Part shown: one piece after another, positions 1 to 7,318 of the stretch
How the letters are laid out: each line of letters opens with the position of its first letter
Numbering within the stretch: position 1 is the first letter of the stretch
Assembly: GCA_964633825.1 (NCBI GenBank)
Contig: CAZWHE010000076.1
Location: forward strand, 1 to 17,882
Length of the DNA: 17,882 bases
Direction of reading: 5' to 3'
From: CAZWHE01 sp964633825
Lineage (GTDB): Bacteria; Planctomycetota; B15-G4; CAYZWU01
Made by a program: the position numbers and the translations under genes
Notes under the pieces: model-generated
The model's database searches: none
What the model saw: only the letters and a program-made list of their open reading frames with translations
Told to the model about the DNA's origin: nothing

Positions 1-111
1 TTCATCTCATCTTTGCGTGGACTTGTTCGCTGACCCCTTGTGTTCGGGGCCCGGATATTTTTTGTGTGCTTCCCCCTCCTTGCCGGGTGAGGGAAAAACG
101 GTTACGCGTGA

Positions 112-1212
112 TTACGTATTGTGTCCCCCTTTAGCAGCGAACTCGCTGAGGAAGGCCACGAGCTTCTCTATGTTCTCGACGGGCTGGGCGTTGTACATGG
201 AAACGCGGATGCCGCCCACCGATCGATGCCCCTTGAGCCCGTTGAATCCGGCGGCGAGGCCGTCGGCGATGAGCTTCTTCTCCAGCTCCTCCGTGGGAAG
301 GCGGAAGGTGACGTTCATGAGGGAACGGCTCTCCTTCTCCGTGGCGCCCCGGAAGAAATCGCTCTTCTCGTCGATGAGGCCGTAGAGAAGCTCCCCTTTC
401 TTTCTGTTGAGCTTTTCCACCCCGTCGAGGCCGCCCTGCTCGTTCACCCAGTCGAGGTAGAGCTTGACCATGTAGATGGGGAAGACGGGGGGCGTGTTGT
501 AGAGGGAGTTCTTGTCCCACAGCGTCCGGTAGCGGAGCAGGGTGGGGAGGGCGTCTCCCCTGCACTTCTCGATCATGTCGTCGCGCATGATGATCAGCGT
601 GACGCCCGACGGGCCGAGGTTCTTCTGGGCGCCGGCGTAGATCAGGCCCGCCTTGTCGAGGGTGTACTTCCTGGAGAGAATGTCGGACGACATGTCGACC
701 ACGAGCGGCACGTCGCCCGTGTCGGGAAAATCGGACCACTGGGTCCCGGCGATCGTGTTGTTCGAGGTGATGTGGACATAGGACGCGTCGGGATTGAGGT
801 CGAGCTCGTCCTGCTTGGGGATGCGGTTGAAGTTGGTCTCCTCCGTGGTGGCCGCCACGCGCGGGCTGCCGAGGATCTCGGCCTCTTTGACGGCTTTCCT
901 CGACCAGGTCCCGGTGATGACATAGTCGGCCGTTCTTCCTTCGTTCATGAGGTTCATGGGGATCATGGCGAACTGGAGGCTCGCTCCGCCTCCCATGAAC
1001 ATGACCTTGAAGTTGTCGCCGAGCCCGAACGTGTCGAGCGCCAGCTTCTGCGTTTCGGCAAGAAGGGCGTCGAACTCCTTCGACCGGTGGCTCGATTCCA
1101 TGATCGACATGCCCGTTCCCTTGTAGTCCAGAAGTTCGTCCCGCGCCTTCTCGAGCGTCGAAAGGGGAAGGGCCGCGGGGCCGGGGTTGAAATTGATGAT
1201 GCGGTCGCTCAT
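112..1212 (-). CDS. serC: Phosphoserine aminotransferase (SerC)
   Basis: PLP-dependent class V aminotransferase converting 3-phosphohydroxypyruvate and glutamate to phosphoserine and 2-oxoglutarate, the second step of serine synthesis, in the cytosol. The N-terminal NFNPGPAALP motif, the GGGASLQF phosphate-binding stretch, the PLP lysine in AGAQKNLGPSG (about K197) and the C-terminal GHRSVGGIRVSMYNA block are all typical of SerC. At 366 residues it has the usual family length. I chose the ATG at 1212 because AAGGAG lies 7 nt upstream; the frame stays open 15 codons further up, but those codons (MADRRPGNLITRRRE) do not resemble the family. It lies 73 nt downstream of serA on the same strand, so the two are probably cotranscribed. 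No convincing terminator is visible in bases 1-111. Confidence 0.96.
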   Translation of the reverse strand: MSDRIINFNPGPAALPLSTLEKARDELLDYKGTGMSIMESSHRSKEFDALLAETQKLALDTFGLGDNFKVMFMGGGASLQFAMIPMNLMNEGRTADYVITGTWSRKAVKEAEILGSPRVAATTEETNFNRIPKQDELDLNPDASYVHITSNNTIAGTQWSDFPDTGDVPLVVDMSSDILSRKYTLDKAGLIYAGAQKNLGPSGVTLIIMRDDMIEKCRGDALPTLLRYRTLWDKNSLYNTPPVFPIYMVKLYLDWVNEQGGLDGVEKLNRKKGELLYGLIDEKSDFFRGATEKESRSLMNVTFRLPTEELEKKLIADGLAAGFNGLKGHRSVGGIRVSMYNAQPVENIEKLVAFLSEFAAKGGHNT

Positions 1213-1285
1213 TTCTCTTCTCCTTGTTATCAGGTTTCCCGGACGGCGGTCGGCCAAGTTTTTCGGACCTGCCCCGGGGAGATAT

Positions 1286-2158
1286 CTATTTTGCGTGCTC
1301 CTCGATGATTTCCACGATGATGTCGCCGATGCGGAGGAGGTTCTCCTTCGTGCTGGCGCCGATGTGGGGAAGGGCGGTCACGTTGGGAAGCCCGAGAAGG
1401 GGCGAGCTCTCCGGTGGGTCGCTGTACCAGACGTCGTTTCCGTAAGCGGCGACCTTGCCCGATTTCAGCGCCTCGGCCAGGTCTTCCTCGTTGACGCACT
1501 TGCCCCGCCCCGTGTTGATCAGAAAAACGCCGTCCTTCATCTTGGAGATGAGGTCGGCGTTGATCATCCCCTTCGTCTCGTCGGTGAGGGGCGTGTGGAG
1601 CGAGATGTAATCGGCCTGCCCGAGGAGCTCCTCGAGGGTTTCCACGTACTCGGCCGCGTCCTGATCGGTGCGGACCACGTCGTAGGCGATCACGTTCATG
1701 CCGAAAGCCCTCGCCCGCTTGGCCGTCTCGTAGCCGATCCGGCCGAGGCCGATGAGGCCGAGCGTCTTTCCCATGAGCTCGGTGCGCTTGCATTCCTTCT
1801 TCAACCACTCCCCGGCGTGCATGCTCTTCGAGCCCTTCACGATGTGGTTGGGAAGGGCGATCATGAGCGCGAAAGCGAGCTCGGCCACGGCCACGCTCGA
1901 CGCCGCCGGCGTGTTGCGCACGGTGATCCCCTTCTCCTTGGCGTATTCGAGGTCGACGTTGTCGAGCCCCACGCCGCCGCGGATGATGAGCTTCAGGTTG
2001 GGCGCGCCGTCGATGTATTCCTTCGTGCACTTCGTCTTGGACCTGACAAGAACGGCTTCGGCCTCCGCCACGCGGGATTTGTCGTCGAAAACCTCCCCGA
2101 ATTTCGCGAGGCGTTCCGGCAGGGAAGGATCGAAAGCGTCGGAAATGAGAATCTTCAT
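1286..2158 (-). CDS. serA: D-3-phosphoglycerate dehydrogenase, short form without ACT domain
   Basis: D-2-hydroxyacid dehydrogenase family protein, most likely oxidising 3-phosphoglycerate with NAD in the first step of serine synthesis. The Rossmann motif GLGRIG (about residues 137-142) and an acidic residue in IAYD (D160) indicate NAD. The RGGVGLDNVD and INTGRG motifs (catalytic Arg about 218) and PHIGAST (catalytic His about 265) are present. At 290 residues it has only the catalytic and nucleotide-binding domains; the C-terminal regulatory ACT domain of long SerA proteins is absent, so serine feedback by that route is not expected. The usual catalytic Glu of DVFxxEP is Asp here (DVWYSDP, D247). 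Another hydroxyacid dehydrogenase is possible, but the adjacent serC supports SerA. The ATG at 2158 is preferred over that at 2164 because GGGAG (2167-2171) is 8 nt from the former and only 2 nt from the latter. Confidence 0.9.
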   Translation of the reverse strand: MKILISDAFDPSLPERLAKFGEVFDDKSRVAEAEAVLVRSKTKCTKEYIDGAPNLKLIIRGGVGLDNVDLEYAKEKGITVRNTPAASSVAVAELAFALMIALPNHIVKGSKSMHAGEWLKKECKRTELMGKTLGLIGLGRIGYETAKRARAFGMNVIAYDVVRTDQDAAEYVETLEELLGQADYISLHTPLTDETKGMINADLISKMKDGVFLINTGRGKCVNEEDLAEALKSGKVAAYGNDVWYSDPPESSPLLGLPNVTALPHIGASTKENLLRIGDIIVEIIEEHAK

Positions 2159-2178
2159 CGCCATGTCTCCCGGTTCAT

Positions 2179-2218
2179 GGGCCCCGCGCCGCGCGGGCCC
2201 TCGATCGGAGCGCGGGGC
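2179..2218 (-). promoter_or_regulatory. GC-rich alternative hairpins in the serA leader
   Basis: Just upstream of the serA ribosome binding site, GCCCCGCGC (2181-2189) and its exact reverse complement (2210-2218) can form a 9-bp stem. A second fold, GGGCCC plus GCGC arms with a one-base bulge, fits within 2179-2200 and uses the same bases, so the two structures exclude each other. Either would sit 8 nt or more upstream of GGGAG. This could modulate translation or attenuation, or it could be a by-product of high G+C. No riboswitch family is recognised. Confidence 0.3.
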
Positions 2219-2343
2219 ATTCCAGTTGTTTCAAATTAAATCAAAGGTCGGAAAACATCTTTTGTAACACACGGCCGAGGGGATTGTGAACCCGGATTTC
2301 GGCCCATTTCACGATTTTTTGGCCCGCGCCCCTTTTAACCCGG

Positions 2344-3255
2344 TTAGACGAAGTAACCGACGATGTAGCGGGCGGCGATCGTCAGGATGCCGAGGGCGAG
2401 AATGATCTTGATCGCCTTTTCGGGGAGGTGCTTTTGAGCTCTCGCCCCGCAATATGTTCCGGCGAGTCCGCCCACTCCGAAGAGAAGTCCTAAAATCCAG
2501 TCCGGGCTGATGGCCAGGCCGGTATGGGCGTAGAAGGGGGCGATGATCGTATAGAAAATGACTCCAATGACGGAGGTCAGGAAAGTGGCCAGCAGGGTGG
2601 CGCCCGCGATCGTGTAGACGGGGAGGCCGAAAACGGCGATCAGGAAGGGCGCCATGATGGCGCCGCCGCCGATTCCGTAGGTGCCGCCCACCACGCCGAC
2701 GACGAGGGCGATGGCCGTCAGGGGGATAGGCCTGAACGAAAAGGATTCACCGGAGTAATCGTATCCGATTTCCGAGATCGAGACCTTGGTTGTTTTGATT
2801 CCGCCCTTGCGGCTCGGGGCTGCGCCGCCCGCTCCCCGGGGAATCCTTCCGCCTGCTTTGGATTGCCCGGCGTCTTGCCGCCGGTTCTTCTTGAGAAGCC
2901 GGCCACCGATGTAGAGAAGCACGCAGCCCACGAAGAGCTTGAACGCCGCCGGGTCGGGCAGGAAGCTGATGCGCAGCACCACGCCGAGGAAGATCCCGGG
3001 AATGGTGCCGATAATGATAACGAGCGCGATGGGCCAGGCCATTTTCCCTTCGCGGATGTAGCGGAAGACGCCGCCCGGGATCGCCACGATGTTATAGACC
3101 AGGTTGGTCGGGCTCACGGCCGGGCTCGTGAAGCCGAGCACGCTCACCTGGAAAGGCAGAAGGAGGAACGCGCCCGACACGCCGCCCATGGAGCAGAAGA
3201 AAGCGATCACGAAAGCGACCACCGGCGGAACAAGGGGGAAAACATCGACACTCAT
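2344..3255 (-). CDS. TauE/SafE (TSUP) family membrane exporter
   Basis: Integral inner-membrane transporter of the TSUP family, whose characterised members move sulfite, sulfoacetate or other organosulfur anions; the substrate here is not known. It has 303 residues and about eight hydrophobic segments in two halves. Each half carries the glycine-rich family motif: MGGVSGAFLLLPF (about 23-35) and GGTYGIGGGAIMAPF (about 190-204). A roughly 45-residue basic, Gly/Ser-rich loop (about 122-168) separates the halves, followed by GYDYSGESFSFRP. The start at 3255 lies 7 nt after the stop of the upstream secreted protein, with GGAG inside that gene's end, which suggests translational coupling. A 185-nt gap separates it from serA. 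Confidence 0.9.
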   Translation of the reverse strand: MSVDVFPLVPPVVAFVIAFFCSMGGVSGAFLLLPFQVSVLGFTSPAVSPTNLVYNIVAIPGGVFRYIREGKMAWPIALVIIIGTIPGIFLGVVLRISFLPDPAAFKLFVGCVLLYIGGRLLKKNRRQDAGQSKAGGRIPRGAGGAAPSRKGGIKTTKVSISEIGYDYSGESFSFRPIPLTAIALVVGVVGGTYGIGGGAIMAPFLIAVFGLPVYTIAGATLLATFLTSVIGVIFYTIIAPFYAHTGLAISPDWILGLLFGVGGLAGTYCGARAQKHLPEKAIKIILALGILTIAARYIVGYFV

Positions 3256-3262
3256 GGGGGCG

Positions 3263-6200
3263 TCATTCTCCTGCGGTTTCTTTTTTTGACTTTTTTACGT
3301 CCGGCAGCTTCACGGCCATCCGCCCGAGCTCGGGCCGCCTAGCCGCCTCTTTCCCGTCCACGAAGATCGAGTAGCCCCTTCCCCTTTCGGGCCATGGGCT
3401 CTCCGTCCCGGGCCTCACCCAGACGATCTCGATGTCGCGGCCGTGATAGGGAATCCGCGCGAGGCGGAAATGATCGAGGCCCTTCACAACGGGGTGGAGG
3501 GCGAGCGTCTCCCCGCTCCGCGGCACGAGCCCGCCGACGAAGCGGATGATCAGGTCGATATATGTGGAGCGGAAATGATCGACGCATCCTATGCCCTCAC
3601 CCGTGTCGCCCGCGTAGCATTCGCGGATCAGAGGGCGGGAGATACGGCCTCCTTCGAGGTGGAGCCGTGCGAAATCGCCGAGAAATTCCTCGAAGAACTC
3701 TTCCGTCACGGCGGTGCGGGCGCCCGAGCGGAGCGCGGCTCCGGCGGCCTCGACGACGAGGCTGTTCGCATGGGGCCGGACGGGCCTGTTCCACACCCTG
3801 AGCTCGCCCGGATCGACGAAACGCTCGAAAGCCCGGAACCAGGGCTCGCTCATCGGGACGAGGCCGAAGGCGAAGGGGTAGAAGCCCTTCTCCTCGTCCC
3901 AGAGATGGTCGAGCACGGTTCTTTTCACTTTCTCGGCTTTCAGCAGATATTCGGATTCCTTTTCCCTGTTGCCGAGAATGGCGTGCCCCTCGGCCACGGC
4001 CCGGCACGAAGCAAAGAGAAAGGCGGCGAAATCGGGGCCCACTCTCTTCGACCTGGGGAAAGAGCCGCTGTCTCGATCGAATCGGGCGAAGGTTCCGTCC
4101 GCGTTGCGGGCGATAAGGGGAAGAACCTCCTTGAGATACTGTTCGTCCTTGTGGACGCGATAGACGCCGAGCGCGGCGGCCGGAATCCAGTTTATGTCGT
4201 GGGAGCCCGTCCAGTCGACGCGCACGCTCGGAAAGAGCCCGTCCGCGCTCTGGCTGCGGAGATGAACGCGGAGCTGGCTCCGTGCGAAGCGGATATGCCG
4301 CAGCCACCGGACCTCGGCCATGATGTGGGACGTGGAACGGGCCATGATCGCCGGGAGCTCGTTGCCGTGCAGGCCTTCGTAAAAAACAGGCGCCGTCATG
4401 GGCGGAATCCCGGGCCGCATCATACAGTGGCGCATGAGGAAGACGCGGTAGCTCCAGACCTTCTCCATCACGGGATCGGAACACTCGAAACAAGGCGCGA
4501 GCTCGTCGAACCAGCTGCGGTACCGGGCGATGTGGCGGCGCAGCGGCTGCGGTTCGTCCGCTTTTTCGATCGCCGCCCGGGCCGCCTCGTCGTCGCGGCG
4601 TCCCGTGGCGAGCACGAGCGAGAAGCTCTCGGCCCCCCCGGGCTCGATCTGGAACGATCTGAGAAGAGCGCGGCGTCCCCCGGCCGTGCGCACGGGGACG
4701 AATTCCGTGCCGGCCAGGGCGAGGGAAACAGGAACGCTGTGAAAATTTTTCTGTCCCAAGCGGACGGGAAGACGCCCCGTTTTCGGCGGGATTTCCATGG
4801 TGGCGGCGAGAAGAATCGGAATCCCGGGCGACGGTTTCTTGGAAAACCGGATCGCGCGGACGAACCGACCCGGCGGGGGGGTGTAGGAAAGCCGGACAGA
4901 GGGATCGCTCACGTTCGGAAGCACGAGAAAACGCCAATCGGCCCGCTGCGCAGCCGGCCCGGTTACGGGAGGAATGTCTCGAGGAGTCTCCTTCGTCCCG
5001 ATACGGTCCGAGACAGAGGGAAAAGGAACCGTCTCTTCCGATCCGTCGTCGAAAAGAAAGGAGAAAGCCGCAGCCGAGCCCTCGCCGAAGCCCCGCGGCC
5101 CGGCGACGAGAGCGAGAAGATGGTAGGCGGCAATCCCTTGGTTCGGGTCGGGCATATCGATGAAGACCGTCTCGGGGAAGGAGAAGGCCGGGTCTCCGTC
5201 GATCCCGCCGCGGAGGGCGACGATCTCGGGCTCGCGTTCTGCAGCCGGGGACCGTCCGGCTGCCGCCGGAGCCTCGGCCCCGGCTTGTCCGGGCACGCTG
5301 TACCGGACACCGTCGTAATCGATCGATCCGGGCAGGCACGGTATCTGCTCTTCAGCGCCGGACGGATATCGGCCCCTTTCGGGCAAGGGGGGCGGCAGGG
5401 CGCTCCTCGGCATGACGAAAAACCCGTCGATGTTCACGTTCGACCCCTCCTCCTCCGCTTCGAAGGAGATCTTGCGCAACCCCGGTTCGAGAGAGCCGGG
5501 GAAGATGCGGGCCCGTTTCCAGTGCGAAGGAGCGCCGCCCCAGCCCCCGGTGGACGAAAACTCGACGGAGCCGACAGTCTCGCCGTCCACATCGACGCGA
5601 AACCGCGCCGTTCCCCGGGAGGCGCGGGCGTAGCGGACACAGATACAAAGAACGTCCCTGTCGGGGCAGACGACCAGGTAAAGGGCGCGGTCGCCTTTCC
5701 TCCCGCCGAAGCCGCTGCCCAGACACTCCCCGCTGGAGGCGGCTTTTTTCCTGTCCCGGCCCGCCGAGCCGTGCTGAAAAAGATGGTCTTCCCCCTCGGT
5801 CCAGACAAAGGGCTGGGGCTCCCTGTTCGTGAAGAGCCTGCGGCCCGGGCAGAAAGGGATGTTGGCCGCGGCCGAGAGGTCGACGTGGATCTGGTGCGAC
5901 CTGTACCTCTCGGGAAGGGGCGTCACGGCGCCGCGCACAACCGCCTCGAAGGAGACGGGACGGGTGCCTTGGTTCACCACGCGGACCAGGTCGACAAGAG
6001 CGTCGTCGTCGGTGATGAACTTCTTCTCGATGACGAGAACGCCGCCCTTCTCGGATCGGCCCAGGACCCACCTGGTTTCGAGGTGCGACGGCCTCCAGAT
6101 CGTTTTCACCTGTCTCGCGCCGAGCCCGCCCTTCTCGTCGCGAAACGCGACGATCACGGGGTCCTTGAAATCGGGAACGGCGTGGAGATATCCGAAGACC

Positions 6201-6385
6201 CCCCGGAAGCCCGGCGCCTCTTTGATCCGGTCCGCGAAGAGCCGACGCCCCGTTGGGCCGAGCGTGTTGTGGCGGCGGCCTTCCCATTTCAGGACGTCGT
6301 CGAGGAGAAACGGCTCGGTCTCCTGAGCAGGTGCGCAGGGAACGAGGACGAACAAGACGATAAAAAACGGAGCAGAGCGGATCAT
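3263..6385 (-). CDS. Secreted six-hairpin glycosidase-like protein with CBM-like module
   Basis: Large exported protein (1040 residues) with a signal peptide MIRSAPFFIVLFVLVPCAPA, probably cleaved before QETEP. Residues about 240-326 (RYARASRGTARFRVDVDGE, then TGGW, ending NVNIDGFFVMP) look like a CBM6/CBM35-type beta-sandwich. Residues about 620-955 resemble the (alpha/alpha)6 catalytic barrel of MGH1/GH63/trehalase-like enzymes: YEGLHGNELPAI, DGLFPSVRVDWTGSHDINWIPAAALG, DHLWDEEKGFYPFAF, RPHANSLVVEAAG and ECYAGDTGEG. Candidate acids are D724/D730 and E922/E930, by analogy only. A C-terminal beta-domain (about 957-1010) closes the protein. Function is inferred as hydrolysis of an extracellular or periplasmic glycan; the substrate cannot be read. 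No strong ribosome binding site precedes the ATG. It is first in a likely operon with the TSUP exporter. Confidence 0.8.
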   Translation of the reverse strand: MIRSAPFFIVLFVLVPCAPAQETEPFLLDDVLKWEGRRHNTLGPTGRRLFADRIKEAPGFRGVFGYLHAVPDFKDPVIVAFRDEKGGLGARQVKTIWRPSHLETRWVLGRSEKGGVLVIEKKFITDDDALVDLVRVVNQGTRPVSFEAVVRGAVTPLPERYRSHQIHVDLSAAANIPFCPGRRLFTNREPQPFVWTEGEDHLFQHGSAGRDRKKAASSGECLGSGFGGRKGDRALYLVVCPDRDVLCICVRYARASRGTARFRVDVDGETVGSVEFSSTGGWGGAPSHWKRARIFPGSLEPGLRKISFEAEEEGSNVNIDGFFVMPRSALPPPLPERGRYPSGAEEQIPCLPGSIDYDGVRYSVPGQAGAEAPAAAGRSPAAEREPEIVALRGGIDGDPAFSFPETVFIDMPDPNQGIAAYHLLALVAGPRGFGEGSAAAFSFLFDDGSEETVPFPSVSDRIGTKETPRDIPPVTGPAAQRADWRFLVLPNVSDPSVRLSYTPPPGRFVRAIRFSKKPSPGIPILLAATMEIPPKTGRLPVRLGQKNFHSVPVSLALAGTEFVPVRTAGGRRALLRSFQIEPGGAESFSLVLATGRRDDEAARAAIEKADEPQPLRRHIARYRSWFDELAPCFECSDPVMEKVWSYRVFLMRHCMMRPGIPPMTAPVFYEGLHGNELPAIMARSTSHIMAEVRWLRHIRFARSQLRVHLRSQSADGLFPSVRVDWTGSHDINWIPAAALGVYRVHKDEQYLKEVLPLIARNADGTFARFDRDSGSFPRSKRVGPDFAAFLFASCRAVAEGHAILGNREKESEYLLKAEKVKRTVLDHLWDEEKGFYPFAFGLVPMSEPWFRAFERFVDPGELRVWNRPVRPHANSLVVEAAGAALRSGARTAVTEEFFEEFLGDFARLHLEGGRISRPLIRECYAGDTGEGIGCVDHFRSTYIDLIIRFVGGLVPRSGETLALHPVVKGLDHFRLARIPYHGRDIEIVWVRPGTESPWPERGRGYSIFVDGKEAARRPELGRMAVKLPDVKKSKKETAGE

Positions 6386-6650
6386 TGCGGGTGTCAGTGG
6401 TTCCGGAGAAAGGGATTTAGAATTTCAGGGGTTATATCAGATGAGGGAGCTCATTCCAAGAAAGGCGCTTTTTCTCATCTTCTCGAAGCCGTTACCGGCC
6501 GGTTTCCTTGTATATTAATAATGTCATGCATTTTCGAAGTCACTCGACAAGGGGAGGCTGGAAATTCCCGCCTGCTCCATTTGACCTTTCCCGTAAAAGA
6601 GCGTCTATACTTTTGGCAACGGCAGAGCTGACGGCAGGAGCGACTTTCAT
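6386..6650. other. Divergent intergenic region between the secreted glycosidase and the ECF sigma gene
   Basis: This 265-bp region drives transcription both ways. It holds an AT-rich patch (6511-6521, TATATTAATAA), a plausible -10 element for the minus-strand gene but without a matching -35, a 10-bp palindrome ACCGGCCGGT (6494-6503), and the plus-strand promoter candidate at 6581-6611. I see no open frame of credible coding quality in it. Confidence 0.6.
6581..6611 (+). promoter_or_regulatory. Candidate sigma70-type promoter of the sigma factor operon
   Basis: TTGACC (6581-6586) and TATACT (6606-6611) match the -35 and -10 consensus at 5 of 6 positions each. The 19-nt spacer is longer than the ideal 17. 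Transcription would start near 6618, about 33 nt before the TTG start codon at 6651. Confidence 0.5.
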
Positions 6651-7247
6651 TTGATCCACGCGAAGCCACAACGAGGAACCGGTTCCGAAACAGCGGTGGA
6701 TGCTTTGAACGAAACCAGGCTGGTGAAGCGCTTCCTCAAGGGCGATGAAAGGGCATTCGATCTTGTCGTGAAGCGCCACGAGGGCACGGTCCGGTCGATC
6801 GTCTACCGCCTCGTCGGAAACGCCGACGACGCGGAGGATCTCTCCCAGGAGACGTTCATCCGTGTTTACGGACACCTCGGCGAGTTCAAGGGCCGATCGT
6901 CCCTGAAAACGTGGATCCTCAGGATCGCGACCAACCTCGCACGGGACCTGCTGCGGCGAAGGCGGAGAAAGCCTCCGGCCGTCCCCCTCGAGGAGGGGGA
7001 TGCGCGAAACCTCGCCGGCGCCCCGGGGAAGAGCCCGCTTGCCGAGCTCTCCCTGAAGGAGAAGGCGAAAGCAATGGCTTCCGCCCTCGAAGAGCTCCCG
7101 TTCAAGCAGCGCGCCGCCCTGACCATGAAGGTCGTCGCTGACATGAACTACGGCGAGATCGCCAAGGTGCTCGGAACGACGCGAAACTCGATCAAGTCGA
7201 ATATCCACCTCGCCCGCCGGAGGCTGGCGGCCGTTCTGGGCCTTTGA
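6651..7247 (+). CDS. ECF-family RNA polymerase sigma factor
   Basis: Alternative sigma-70 factor of the extracytoplasmic function class, 198 residues. Region 2 lies at about 23-100, with the signature DDAEDLSQETFIRVY and then FKGRSSLKTWILRIATNLARD. A linker rich in basic residues follows, then region 4 at about 140-195 (LEELPFKQRAALTMKV, YGEIAKVLGTTRNSIKSNIH) with its helix-turn-helix. It would direct RNA polymerase to a regulon controlled by the membrane protein encoded next. The TTG at 6651 is chosen because CAGGAG (6635-6640) lies 10 nt upstream. A GTG at 6696 (VDALNETRLVKRF) would give a more typical N-terminus but lacks a well-placed ribosome binding site, so the first 15 residues are uncertain. 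The next gene starts 71 nt downstream. Confidence 0.93.
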   Translation: MIHAKPQRGTGSETAVDALNETRLVKRFLKGDERAFDLVVKRHEGTVRSIVYRLVGNADDAEDLSQETFIRVYGHLGEFKGRSSLKTWILRIATNLARDLLRRRRRKPPAVPLEEGDARNLAGAPGKSPLAELSLKEKAKAMASALEELPFKQRAALTMKVVADMNYGEIAKVLGTTRNSIKSNIHLARRRLAAVLGL

Positions 7248-7250
7248 GGC

Positions 7251-7276
7251 CCTGCGGATATCGCCTGCGGATATCG
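7251..7276. repeat. Perfect 13-bp tandem duplication in the sigma/anti-sigma gap
   Basis: CCTGCGGATATCG occurs twice, head to tail and without mismatch, at 7251-7263 and 7264-7276. It sits between the sigma factor stop codon and the ribosome binding site of the next gene. It could be a slippage duplication or a pair of protein-binding half-sites. Confidence 0.8.
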
Positions 7277-7318
7277 GGTGAATGAAGGCTGATCGACAAA
7301 CGGGTAAGGAGATTTGAA

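Noticed and set aside
34..62. Possible terminator (CCCC/GGGG stem followed by six Ts) at the left edge
   Set aside because: The stem has only 4 bp and the T-run starts about 9 nt after it; no gene on that strand is visible to be terminated.
121..1308. Plus-strand open frame of almost 400 codons opposite serC
   Set aside because: Antisense to an unmistakable SerC; the product is rich in Val, Glu, His and Arg repeats typical of complementary-strand reading.
2262..2290. Promoter for serA on the minus strand (TTCACA-N17-TTACAA)
   Set aside because: The -35 is fair, but the -10 matches only 2 of 6 positions; no confident promoter can be called.
3443..6631. Very long open frame on the plus strand opposite the secreted glycosidase gene
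   Set aside because: It is the antisense shadow of a high-G+C gene: its translation is charged and low in complexity, has no domains, and the minus strand carries a signal peptide and recognisable folds.
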